Source: Physocladia obscura
Taxonomy: Eukaryota > Chytridiomycota > Chytridiomycetes > Chytridiales > Chytriomycetaceae
Direction: 5' to 3'
DNA: 27,965 nt
NCBI GenBank assembly: GCA_027596945.1
Contig: JADGJH010000060.1
Location: forward strand, 5,018 to 32,982
Shown here: positions 11,461 through 20,504 of the stretch, in pieces
Layout of the letters: each line of letters begins with the position of its first letter
How positions within the stretch are numbered: the first letter of the stretch is position 1
The notes under the pieces: model-generated
Told to the model about the DNA's origin: nothing
Databases searched by the model: none
Seen by the model: the letters and a program-made list of their open reading frames with translations, nothing else
Translations under genes and position numbers: made by a program

Positions 11461-11608
11461 ATGTACGCGCACGCCTTTGAAGTTGTCTCACAAGATTATA
11501 TCAGCGAACAGGTTCAGTTTCCTTTTAGAAAGTTATATGAATAACACTGATATTTTGCCTTTTTTGGTTTTTATCATATGGCAGATCTTCAAGTCCATCT
11601 CAGCTTGA
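11461..11608 (+). CDS. Upstream ORF: arginine attenuator peptide (AAP) homologue
   Basis: Exons 11461-11511 (17 codons) and 11585-11608 (7 codons plus TGA) give a 24-residue peptide. From residue 10 it reads SQDYISEQIFKSISA. In the Neurospora arg-2 AAP, as I recall it, residues 10-13 are also SQDY, the length is also 24 and the last residue is also Ala. Asp12, the residue known to be essential for arginine-dependent stalling, is present. The yeast CPA1 peptide shares QDYIS and the I and K spaced behind it. In known systems the nascent peptide stalls the terminating ribosome when arginine is high and so lowers translation of the downstream enzyme. The start context is weak (T at -3), as expected for leaky scanning. 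The stop lies 46 nt before the main ATG once the second leader intron is removed. Identification is by sequence and position only. Confidence 0.88.
11512..11584 (+). other. Intron inside the attenuator uORF
   Basis: Donor GTTCAG follows CAG at 11509-11511. The acceptor is a pyrimidine-rich tract ending ATGGCAG at 11584, length 73 nt. GTT donors are common in this window. If the intron is retained, the conserved C-terminal seven residues are replaced by ten unrelated residues (VQFPFRKLYE) before a TAA, so only spliced RNA encodes the attenuator-like C-terminus. Confidence 0.75.
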
Positions 11609-11652
11609 GCACGAAACAAACGCCTTTTCAAAACATCAAAAAAAGCAAAAAG

Positions 11653-11715
11653 GTGATACAAAAGTTTATTTGTAATGATTTAATAATGACATTACTGACT
11701 GTGCCACCACCTTAG
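11653..11715 (+). other. Second leader intron, ending just before the main ATG
   Basis: Donor GTGATA, branch-like ACTGAC at 11694-11699 and acceptor CCACCTTAG define a 63-nt intron ending two bases before the ATG at 11718. It contains two short ORFs (ATG ATT TAA and a 9-codon one ending in the TAG of the acceptor). Splicing removes both and leaves the attenuator as the only upstream ORF. Predicted from sequence alone. Confidence 0.65.
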
Positions 11716-11717
11716 AA

Positions 11718-12773
11718 ATGACACTGCACAACAACCCAACGAAACACTTCCTCACGCTCAAGACGCAGACGCCATCAGCAATCCTGGCGCTGGTGCACCG
11801 GTCGCTAATGTTCAAGCATCACAAATACCACGGTGACGGTAAAACTGTGGTGCCAGCGTCGGCAGTCAACCAGCTGGCAGGCAAGACACTGGCGTTGCTG
11901 TTTACGAAAAAGTCGACGCGGACGCGTATCTCGGGCGAGGCGGCATGGGCGGCGCTGGGCGGACACGCAATGTTTCTGGGTGCGGGTGACATCCAGCTGG
12001 GCGACGTAGCAAAGGGCGGCGAGTCGTGGCGCGACACCAGTACGGTGGTTGGGTCGATGGCCGACGCGGTGTTTGCGCGGCTGGGGGCGCACAGCGAACT
12101 GGAGGAGCTCGCCGCGTACTCAGCCGCGCCCGTCGTCAACGCGCTGACGGCCAAGTTCCACCCGATGCAGGCGCTGGCCGACATTATGACGCTCTACGAA
12201 GCCGTGCTGGGTCCCGCCGCCGTCGCCTCGCTCGTTGCCACAAATAAGCCCCTGCCGCCGCTCGCCGGCGTCACGGTGGCCTGGGTCGGTGACGCTAACA
12301 ACATCATCAACTCGCTGCTCGTGTCTCTGCCGCGCATCGGCGTTAATGTCGCCGTCGCCACGCCCGTCGGTTACGACATCGATGACGACATCCAGGACTT
12401 CGTGGCTGCCGAGGCTGCCGCCCCGTCGCCTTATCCGTATGGCTCCGTCACCTACACGCGTGACCCTCGCGTCGCCGTCCGCAACGCAGACTTTATTGTC
12501 ACCGACACTTGGGTTTCCATGGGCCAGGAGGCCGAAAAGTCCGCTAAGCTCAGAGCCTTTGCTGGCTACAAAGTCACTGAAGCCATGGCTCGCGACGGTG
12601 GCGCGAAATCTGACTGGCACTTTATGCACTGTCTGCCACGGAAGCTCGAGGAGGTTGACGACGAAGTCTTTTACTCAAAACGTTCTCTCGTTTTTCCCGA
12701 AGCAGAAAACAGGAAATGGACTGCCATGGCAGTATTTGAACATGTGTCTGGCAATAATCCTGCAAATATCTAG
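11718..12773 (+). CDS. OTC: Ornithine carbamoyltransferase
   Basis: Catalyses carbamoyl phosphate + ornithine to citrulline + phosphate, the sixth step of arginine synthesis. Single exon, 351 residues, typical for the family. The carbamoyl-phosphate site is seen as STRTR at 66-70 and HPMQ at 148-151. The ornithine site includes the SMG loop (DTWVSMG, 263-269), GDANN is at 191-195 and the catalytic HCLP at 304-307. The N-terminus (MTLHNNPTKHFLTL) has no convincing mitochondrial presequence, so a cytosolic enzyme as in baker's yeast is possible. The ATG has a purine at -3. The ORF is strikingly rich in G/C third positions and intronless, unlike its neighbours; the bias weakens over the last 150 bases. 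Its mRNA leader carries the attenuator uORF, so repression by arginine is likely. Confidence 0.97.
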   Translation: MTLHNNPTKHFLTLKTQTPSAILALVHRSLMFKHHKYHGDGKTVVPASAVNQLAGKTLALLFTKKSTRTRISGEAAWAALGGHAMFLGAGDIQLGDVAKGGESWRDTSTVVGSMADAVFARLGAHSELEELAAYSAAPVVNALTAKFHPMQALADIMTLYEAVLGPAAVASLVATNKPLPPLAGVTVAWVGDANNIINSLLVSLPRIGVNVAVATPVGYDIDDDIQDFVAAEAAAPSPYPYGSVTYTRDPRVAVRNADFIVTDTWVSMGQEAEKSAKLRAFAGYKVTEAMARDGGAKSDWHFMHCLPRKLEEVDDEVFYSKRSLVFPEAENRKWTAMAVFEHVSGNNPANI

Positions 12774-13313
12774 TCTTTGCCAAGTTATTGAAAAATTTAC
12801 TTAATAAATATATCTATTATTATTATATGATTATCTTTGCGCGAAGTATTCCTTGCAATGAGTGGAAAGGATTTACGTTGAATAGAACAGAGAGTGAGAG
12901 ATAGAGACACAGGTATTCCAGTGTTGTGAGAACAGGAAATGGATCAGTTGGGTTACCATAGAGATTTGTCATCCAGCTACATGATATCCATGCCAATTGA
13001 ATGTTTCAACAGCTCAGTCTTTATTTTTCAGTGTTGTGAATTCGGCTTAAGACTTGTGTAGGTTCATTGCACCGTCAACAATGACACTCAACGCGGTCAG
13101 GGAATACAACACACCGCAACTTTTTCCGTCAGAACTGAAGCAAATTCTGGAATTTGATTCGTCAATTTTGCTTGCGTGTTGAAATGTTGCAAATTGTGAT
13201 ATTGTGCTAAGCTTTCTGCGCGTTTTAACAAAAAAAAGAAAAGGTTGCCACGAATCCGCTATTTCGATTTGAATTTTGTCACTTCCACATAAAAAAAAGA
13301 GTAGTTCAGAAAA
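12774..13313. other. OTC 3' region and IFT80 upstream region
   Basis: No gene is supported here. About 12880-13042 contains no CpG. The 11-base direct repeat CAGTGTTGTGA occurs at 12919-12929 and 13029-13039, about 100 bases apart, which could be the target duplication of a small old insertion or chance. A 34-codon plus-strand ORF starts at 13081 and a 94-codon minus ORF covers 13331-13047; neither shows a known motif and the latter would overlap the IFT80 start. Confidence 0.5.
12803..12808 (+). terminator. Polyadenylation signal of OTC
   Basis: AATAAA lies 30 bases after the OTC stop in very AT-rich sequence. The cleavage site is not visible. Confidence 0.5.
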
Positions 13314-16300
13314 ATGAGACTCAAAATTCAACAGGACGCAACGACACGCCGTTAGTACATATTATAGTCGATCGTTTCGAAAATTCTCAATAAATTCTCA
13401 ATAAATTCGACCAAACAACAAAATTAATAAAAATAGACTCAGACATTGTATCATGTGTGCGTTGGACAGGAAATAACGAGCTTTTTTCATGCGGGTAAGC
13501 CAAAATGCTTGTTTACAAATTCTTTGATCTACATGCACTGAATGTTATTTTCTATCAAATACAGCGATGACCAAAGAATGCACAAATGGAACGGCGATGG
13601 CGACTACATCGGTTCCGTCAATTGCGCCATTTTCGACGCGTCCAGCAATAATAACAGAACATCAAAAAATTCTGCTGCGAATCTCGCGAACGCGTCTCCG
13701 CCCGTATACATCACAGATATGCAGTGGTTTCCACAGTCACAAGGACGATCCGGTGGAGCTAGCGGCGGTGGTGGAGGATCCGAAACTTATGCGGCTGGTG
13801 GAACCGATGGAAAATTCTATCTCTGTTCAAAGACGGGAAGAATAGAAAAAATTGTGGATGCACATAAAGGTGCAGTATTGGCGGTAAAATGGAATTATGA
13901 AGGCTCTGCGCTTGCTACTGGTATAGTAGACAATTTTTATCTATTTAACTTTAAATATTAAAAANNNNNNNNNNAAAAAAAAACACAGCTGGTGAAGACG
14001 GAAACGTCAAAATCTGGTCACGTACTGGAATGCTTCGGTCTGGTTTGGTTCAAAACGGTAACGTCTGAAATAATTTTTTTCGCATTAAAAAGTCAATCGT
14101 CATTAGGCTACCCAATATATGCTCTGGCTTGGTCTCCTGACAATGACAGTATTTTGTATACAAATGGAAGAAATTTAGTCATCAAACCAATTCAGCCTGC
14201 CAGCAAACCTCTTTTGGTAAGCATGAACATTTTTACTTTCACTGGTTATTTATGATCAGCAATCAGTGGAAAGCGCATGATGGAGTTATTTTAGCTGTTG
14301 ATTGGAATATGGCAACGAATTTTATTGTTTCGGGCGGGGAAGATTGCCGTTACAGGGTAATTTACATATATATATGCAATAGTCTTGTCAATAACTAAAA
14401 TATTTACACATAAGGTCTGGGATTCTTTCGGCCGTTTAATGTTTTTAAGTACCGTACATGATCATCCAATCACAAGCTTGGCATGGAATCCTGCAGGCGA
14501 AATGTTTGCAGTCGGGCTGTTCAATACTTTACGTGTTTGCGACAAACTCGGGGTATTTAAGTTTATCTGCGAAATTTAAATTTAAATTTTATATATAGTG
14601 GTCATATGCAGTTGAAAAGCCAGAGTGCGGCTCAATATTCAGTATTGCATGGACACCAGACGGTACACAAATCGCTTGTGCGGGAGGAAATGGATCAGTT
14701 GTTTTTGGGCATATTATCGACAAGTTTGATTTTTATTGCAATATAAAAACTTTTAAATCTAACAATCAATGACAGACGCTTAGAATGGAAAAATTATGAA
14801 GTCACGTTACTTGACGACCGCAAAATCAGGGTGCATGAAGTTGTGCATGGTGCCGTCGAAAATTTAGGTTTGTGTTAACCCTCTCCTGTACACTGAAACT
14901 AAAATATTTACTTTTTTATCTCATGTTGCTTGATTTTTATATATATGTTTTGCCCAGAATTTAGAGATCGCATTGTCAAAGTTTCGCTTTCATTTGGGCA
15001 TCTTATAGTTGCGACATGTGCGCAATGCTATGTATATAGCGAGAAAAACTGGAATACGCCGGTGATTATTGATATGACAAATAATGGTCGTGTTATTTGT
15101 ATTAAGCAAAGCTCTGAGTAAATATTGTGTTTTATTATTCCATTTTTAAATGCTGAATATATATCAGAAATTTTTTAATTGTCGACAATTTTACCGGAAT
15201 TCAAGTTTTAAGTTACGAAGGTAGGGTGGTTTGCAACCCAAAATATACAGGATTACGGCCAGACTTCATTACATCACAATCCATCAGTTTATCAAACGAC
15301 ACGCTTGCAATTAAGGATCGCACAGATGACAAATGTGAAGCGACTTTCTTTCTCACTATTATAATAACAATATTAATAAGAATAATTTTATTAATTTTTT
15401 ATATTTGATTGCACATAGTGATTTACGTTTTCGATATAAGTTCCGGTCGGTTATTGGGAGACGGATCGCCAATTAAAATGCAGTCTGAAGTTGTTGAAAT
15501 TGCATTAAATCAAGTTATTGGCCCAAATGGATGCCGGCAGCTTGCGATTGTTGACAAGAACCGTGAAATGTTTATTACGCCTGTTATTAAACCTGACTTG
15601 AAGAAGCTTGGTTTGAGGATTATTGATTTTTTGCATTTTTTTTTTTCAACATTATTTTTTAAAAAGAAATGAAAAGGTACAATGGTTGATACTTTTTCTT
15701 GGAACGATGAGGCTGATATGATAGCAGCAATTGTCGATTGGAAATTTATGGTCTGGTACTATCCAAATGTTGTGTTCATAGATGCCGATATTGAGCGAAT
15801 GACGCGATACGAGAAAGACGGAAGGTGAATGGCTTTCTCTCTCTCAGCAACAAAACCAATAACTAATGTATCATGTGGGGCAGTCCGTTTGGAAAAAATG
15901 CGCAATTTGTCAGTTTCAATGGCACTCAATGCACTCTTCGTCGAGCAGACGGGGCTCTGATCACAGCCAAGTAATAGCATCAGTTTTTTCCGTTATGTAT
16001 CTCGTTTTTTCTTTTTTGCTGACCCCCACCCCAGCAATATATCTCCTCTACCAGCGATGCTTCAAGAAATAGTTAAAAAGAAACAATGGGAAGAAGCGAT
16101 TCGGTTATGCCGCTATGCAAAGGTATCTATCTATATTTTTATCACCAATGTTGTTATTTATATTATCAATCAGATGAAAGAACTGTGGGCATGTTTAGCA
16201 GTAATGTCAGTCAGCGGTCAAGATTTAAATACAGCCGAGCTTTCATATGCAGCAATAGAGCAAGCGCAAAAAGTTGAGTATATTTGTTATATTCGTGATA

Positions 16301-16875
16301 TTCCAAGTGCCGAAGGCCGAGCGGCGGAGCTTGCCTTATTGAGGAAGCAGCCGCGGGAAGCGGAAGCGATTCTTGTGGCTGCTGGATTAATTTATCGGGC
16401 TATTATGCTATCTGTGAATTTATTTAAATGGGAAAGGTATATTTTTGTTAATTGATTATTTTTTTTTCAACATTTGAAAATTTTTTTTATATCTGGCGTC
16501 ACTTTTGCCGCATAAATTTTTTTCAGGGCGCTTGAATTAGCAGTTAAGCATAAGACACATGTCGACACAGTATTATACTTTCGCGAAAAGTATTTGAGGC
16601 AGATTGGGAAGAAGGAGTTTATCAAGTTATTCATAAATTATTCGCAAGGGGTGAGTATAAAAATATGAAAAGAGATCGATAAGATAATTAATACTTTAAT
16701 GCAACAGATCTCTGTTGATTGGGAGAAGATCAAAGCCAAGATTGAAATGGAAGAGTCAAATGAGAAAAACTCGCGTGGCAAGGGGAAAGGCGGTAACAGC
16801 ATTGAGAATGATAATCTTAAAGTTTCTGGTAGTACTGGACATGACCGGGTTAAAAGTAGTGAATCTTCTCGATGA
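13314..16875 (+). CDS. IFT80: Intraflagellar transport protein 80 (IFT-B)
   Basis: IFT80 is an IFT-B subunit with tandem WD40 propellers and a C-terminal helical part. Exons: 13314-13350, 13437-13494, 13565-13920, 13989-14057, 14107-14216, 14267-14356, 14415-14552, 14599-14723, 14776-14867, 14958-15117, 15168-15334, 15419-15610, 15677-15824, 15884-15970, 16035-16122, 16174-16436, 16527-16650, 16708-16875. All join in phase to 823 residues (human about 777). Diagnostic stretches are the start MRLKI, SDGKF-type blade motifs, [82 protein letters not shown] and [13 protein letters not shown]. Exon 1 is only 37 nt. The spliced sequence is unaffected by the 10-N gap in intron 3. The stop directly touches an ATG at 16876. 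Confidence 0.96.
13965..13974. other. Assembly gap (10 N) in an IFT80 intron
   Basis: Ten N between A-runs inside the intron 13921-13988. The true length is unknown; the homopolymers suggest a sequencing failure. The flanking exons join in frame, so the coding sequence is probably intact. Confidence 0.95.
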
Positions 16876-16944
16876 ATGCAAAAATGCTTTAGAAAGAATG
16901 TGAATCGCCGAAGAAAACGAAAAGAAAAAAAACATTTTCAACAA

Positions 16945-19692
16945 ATGACGGAAAGCACGCCATTATCGGCCACCAGTATAGGTGTTGCTTCGAGTTTGTT
17001 TGGCGAGAACATCAACTCGACAAAGACAGTTACGAAAACCGTACACGTCGACAGTAATGATCGAAAAAACGGGCTTAATTACACTACCTCTATTAGTGGA
17101 GGTCCGGATTTGGGTCTGGACCACTTTTACAAAACCCCGACGGTAACAAGGTCAGGTTCATCACCATCACCAGCAACAATAGCAACAACATCACCTCTAG
17201 TACATGCAGTAATATCATCGCCTAGAACAACTATATTTGCGTATGCTGGAGAGAGAATACCACCGAGCTTCGGCTTGAAACTGGCGGGACAACTTGTTGA
17301 TGCGGGTCGGCGTGAAGTGAACGAGAAAGAAAAAGAAACTGGCGTGGCAGAGGAAAGTCAGCAGAATACTAATTTTCAGAGCGCTGTGGTCGAGGCTGAT
17401 GCTGGTGTTGTTGATGGTGGCGGCGTTGCAGTGGAAGGAAAAATAGTCGGTGGCGCGGCAACAATAATAGCCACATCAACATCAACAGAAATACCAGCAC
17501 AAATAATACCAGAAACAACAGCAACAGTAGCAACAGCAACAATAGCGACGCAAGCAACAACGGCATCGACAAAAATAAATTCAAATAAACGCAACAGTGT
17601 GTTCAGTGTGGCAAGTACAACGGCCTTTGTTGATTACCTTGCTGACCTCTTCAAGGCAATTCCAACTGCATCTACCGCATCTTCACTACCGCAAAATTAT
17701 GACGCACATCTTCCTGGTAAGCGTCGGCAAGAAAAACAGCATCAACAGCAAGAAGCACTAGAACATCAGCATGAACAAGAATTAAATATTTCATCCACTT
17801 CTTCGATTCAAAACCCTCGCATTTCGCTGACTCAGTTCAGACCCTATTCCCCTTACCACAATTTCAACTTCAGTCGCAATATCCAACAACCTGCAAAGAA
17901 CCCTAATAACTCAACTCTTTCTTCGAGTGCTGTTGAATCAACAACACCCAAGACTTTTAGTCTCCGCAACCGTGATTCTGAGCGCTCCGGCCTGTTTTTA
18001 CAATCGTCTTCTATTCGAAAATTCAGACCATACCCGTTACTTCGAAGCACGAGCTCCAGCAGCTCCCAGTACCGTAATCGAATCTCTTTTCAGCGCTATA
18101 ACATGCGTTTGAACAGATACAGCTATGCAAATGACGATCCCTCAAACTTTGGTGGTGAACCTTTTAGGGATGCATCTGTCTCTGACTTGGAATCACACGT
18201 CGATTTGGATAGCTCCATCGCCGGAACTGATGCTCTCGAAAATTTTTCAGATAATTATGAAGAGGAAGAAGATGGCGGTGAAGTGGAGGAAGAAGAGGAT
18301 GAAGAGTTTGCTGGAGATGACCTAGATGCAACCGAAAATGCTCTGTTACATGATGGATGGAAAAGTTTTATTGAATGGAGAAACGGAATAGAAAATTTGG
18401 GCCAAGCAAACACGGAAGAGGACGGATTGCTAGAAAATAGCACGGATCAGGACGAGATTTTTTCCACGCAAGAAGTACGAAGTGAATCTTTTCATGAGTC
18501 TGGCAACTTTAGTGCGTTCTCTATTAAAGATGTGGTGCCAATAACACAATTGGCAGAAACAAGTGTTGAGAATGCACTAGCGCAAATTGAAGGAGGAGAA
18601 AGAACAACAGGAAGAGGAGGTAAGGGATGATGAGGAAAAATCTATATATATAACTTTGCCAATTCAACAAATTCCAACACCAATTCTACAGCGAAAATTC
18701 TTGCTACTACTTCTAATATCACTGCTGTTAAGTCTAAATTGCCAATTGTGATGAATGAGTTTGATGAACTGAGTCCTACCGAAATTCCTCAAGCTTTCAA
18801 TGTATCCAGACTCCAAGAATTCTTGTCCACTATAGTCAATCCTTTCAATCAGCTTCGTGTCACAGCTAGAAAGTCTGCTCCGGTTTTGGATGTGACTCGA
18901 ACTATTTCAAGTGGTCATTTTTTTGCAACGCGAAATCGATCCCACACTACTGCTGCAAATAATTTAATACCCAATTCTGCTACCCCTATCTGGAAAGATG
19001 TACCTTTCATGTTTTTCAAAAATGCTCTTTATTGGTCTGTCACTGTGTTCAATCATGACCAATCAGCAGACGATTCAGTCAAGAAACTAAATTTTGGTCA
19101 GGGAAGTGAATTTACCAGCTATCAAGTGACGTTAAAGGTAGGATAATATTTTTTCTTTTTATATTAAATTTTTTTTTTCAGATTCTACAACCAAAAATTT
19201 ATCCTTTTGACAACGATGTTCCGTGTGTCATCACAATAATTCGAAGATACTCTCAGTTTCAAACGCTCTTTGAGGATCTGTTGCGAACTAATCGGGAAAA
19301 CGTCTCAAATTGGCCAGAATTTCCAAAACGAAACTATTTTGGTAAAAATAAATAATAGAAAGAAAAAAAAAAGTGTGTTCCCATAAATAAATACATATTC
19401 TGCAGGTCGCTTTGATCCAGAAACAATTCGAAAACGGGCTTCTGCATTCTCAGCGTTACTTAACTTTATATCGTTGCATCCAGTAATGTTTAATTCTCCG
19501 CCAGTTATGAAATTTCTTGGCAGTGATAAGAACACTACCGCGATGGCTGAAGCAACGAACGTGACAACTGAGAGCCCAATTCTGGCGCGCATCATTCAAA
19601 ATGGAGCTTCAATTGTGTTTGAATCTCAGAAAACAGAAACAAGCAGTGTTTCAACCATGTCTCGGCGGTCGTTTTCAAATCCAATTCATTGA
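16945..19692 (+). CDS. PX-domain protein (sorting-nexin-like) with long disordered N-terminus
   Basis: Exons 16945-18619, 18692-19137, 19182-19341 and 19406-19692 give 855 residues. Residues 671 to about 800 form a PX phosphoinositide-binding domain: LYWSVTVFNHD, a long loop, ITIIRRYSQF at 723-732, then NWPEFPKRNYFG and RKRASAFSALLNFISLHP. The RRYSxF motif and the later basic residue are the expected lipid-contact positions. No BAR, SH3 or RGS domain is visible. The first 670 residues are low-complexity: Thr/Ala-rich about 120-235, Gln/His-rich about 270-300, Ser-rich to 400 and a Glu/Asp-rich patch about 435-460. I start at the Met at 16945 (MTESTPLSATS). An in-frame ATG at 16876 abuts the IFT80 stop and would add 23 very basic residues. 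PX proteins act at endosomes or vacuoles; the exact class is uncertain. Confidence 0.82.
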
Positions 19693-19768
19693 CCTTTTTT
19701 CTTTTTTTTTTTTTTAACTGAGGCTTCAATAATACAAAATAACTTTATGGCTTATTTAATGGAAAAAA

Positions 19769-20218
19769 TTATAGTTTTTTTGAGTCCCTCTCTTGTACCA
19801 TGCGAGTTATATGTTTGCTCAATGCAAACTGGCTGAGCGTATCGGCATCCAAAAATTTCGCGCCCTTTACATGCTTTAAGCAGTTGGGTGCGCCGCACCA
19901 ACAGTTAAATGGCTGGTCCATGACCCACTCGGTGCTTGGATAGAAAAAGGTGACTGGATCGCCAGGTTGGATGTGCTTAGCAGCCGTGACAACACCGTGC
20001 TCGACATCAACAACAACGTTTGGATCGCATGAATGATTCATATAAAGCAAATCTGAATTGAGTTCAACATGTGCCGTTTCACTGACTTGCACGGTACTGT
20101 AGCGTTTGCCAACTGGCGATGGCGTCATTGCCGCCGTCGAGGCAAACACTTGGCCCGGTTTGAGTGCGACAGTCGACACGAGTTTAGCCGTGAAATTTTC
20201 CCCTTTAATTACTGTCAT
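19769..20218 (-). CDS. Small SET-domain protein, 149 aa
   Basis: Single open frame of 149 residues. The C-terminal half of a SET methyltransferase fold is clear: YMNHSCDPNV (the knot-forming NHSCxPN motif), then HIQPGDPVTFFYPSTEW, where the Tyr matches the usual ELxxDY position, and a post-SET-like CWCGAPNCLK. The N-terminal SET strands are represented by LVSTVALKPGQVF. There are no pre-SET, MYND or other domains. It resembles compact fungal SET proteins of unknown substrate, so lysine methylation is inferred from family only. An in-frame stop lies upstream with no other ATG before it, supporting this start. It converges on the PX gene with 76 bases between the stops. Confidence 0.78.
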   Translation of the reverse strand: MTVIKGENFTAKLVSTVALKPGQVFASTAAMTPSPVGKRYSTVQVSETAHVELNSDLLYMNHSCDPNVVVDVEHGVVTAAKHIQPGDPVTFFYPSTEWVMDQPFNCWCGAPNCLKHVKGAKFLDADTLSQFALSKHITRMVQERDSKKL

Positions 20219-20504
20219 ATTACTGTTGCTGATGGTTTGATTGAAACCGGAAGAGGAGACGGGGTGGGGCTCGCATTGGTTGCTCTATTGATTAGATAAC
20301 AATTTTTTTTCCCAAATTACTTTTAATTTATTGGTATGGGCTGGTGGAGGTAGTAAGTTAACACAAACGTTGGCAGTTGACCCGTAGTATCGTACATGCT
20401 TCGGAATCCGAGTGAAAACCTGGAGTGACAAGATATTGACTCTCATTGCCAGACAGCAATTTTTTAACTCCCGCTTTTTTTCAATAGAATTTTTTTTTTT
20501 TTCT
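20219..20504 (-). promoter_or_regulatory. Spacer between the PPR and SET genes
   Basis: This stretch separates the PPR stop from the SET ATG and should hold the SET promoter. A long T-run lies near 20490-20503 on the plus strand. A minus frame (20536-20285) is open here but overlaps the PPR 3' end and shows no motif. Confidence 0.4.

Noticed and set aside
11578..11715. 45-residue ORF (ATG at 11578) ending just before the OTC ATG
   Set aside because: It spans the acceptor of the uORF intron and the whole second leader intron; the spliced attenuator reading explains the same bases better.
12120..12629. 169-codon minus-strand ORF
   Set aside because: Antisense shadow of the GC-rich OTC gene, no motif.
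13081..13182. Plus-strand ORF of 33 residues upstream of IFT80
   Set aside because: No homology recognised and no splice links it in frame to IFT80, whose own MRLKI start at 13314 fits the family. It could be a uORF only if transcription begins unusually far upstream.
13047..13331. 94-codon minus ORF ending GAMNLHKS
   Set aside because: Its start would overlap the IFT80 start codon, I recognise no family, and half of it is Phe/Lys-rich AT sequence.
17369..17594. Leu- or Val-rich minus ORFs resembling membrane segments
   Set aside because: Antisense of the Thr/Ala-rich repeats of the PX protein; the apparent hydrophobic runs are a composition artefact.
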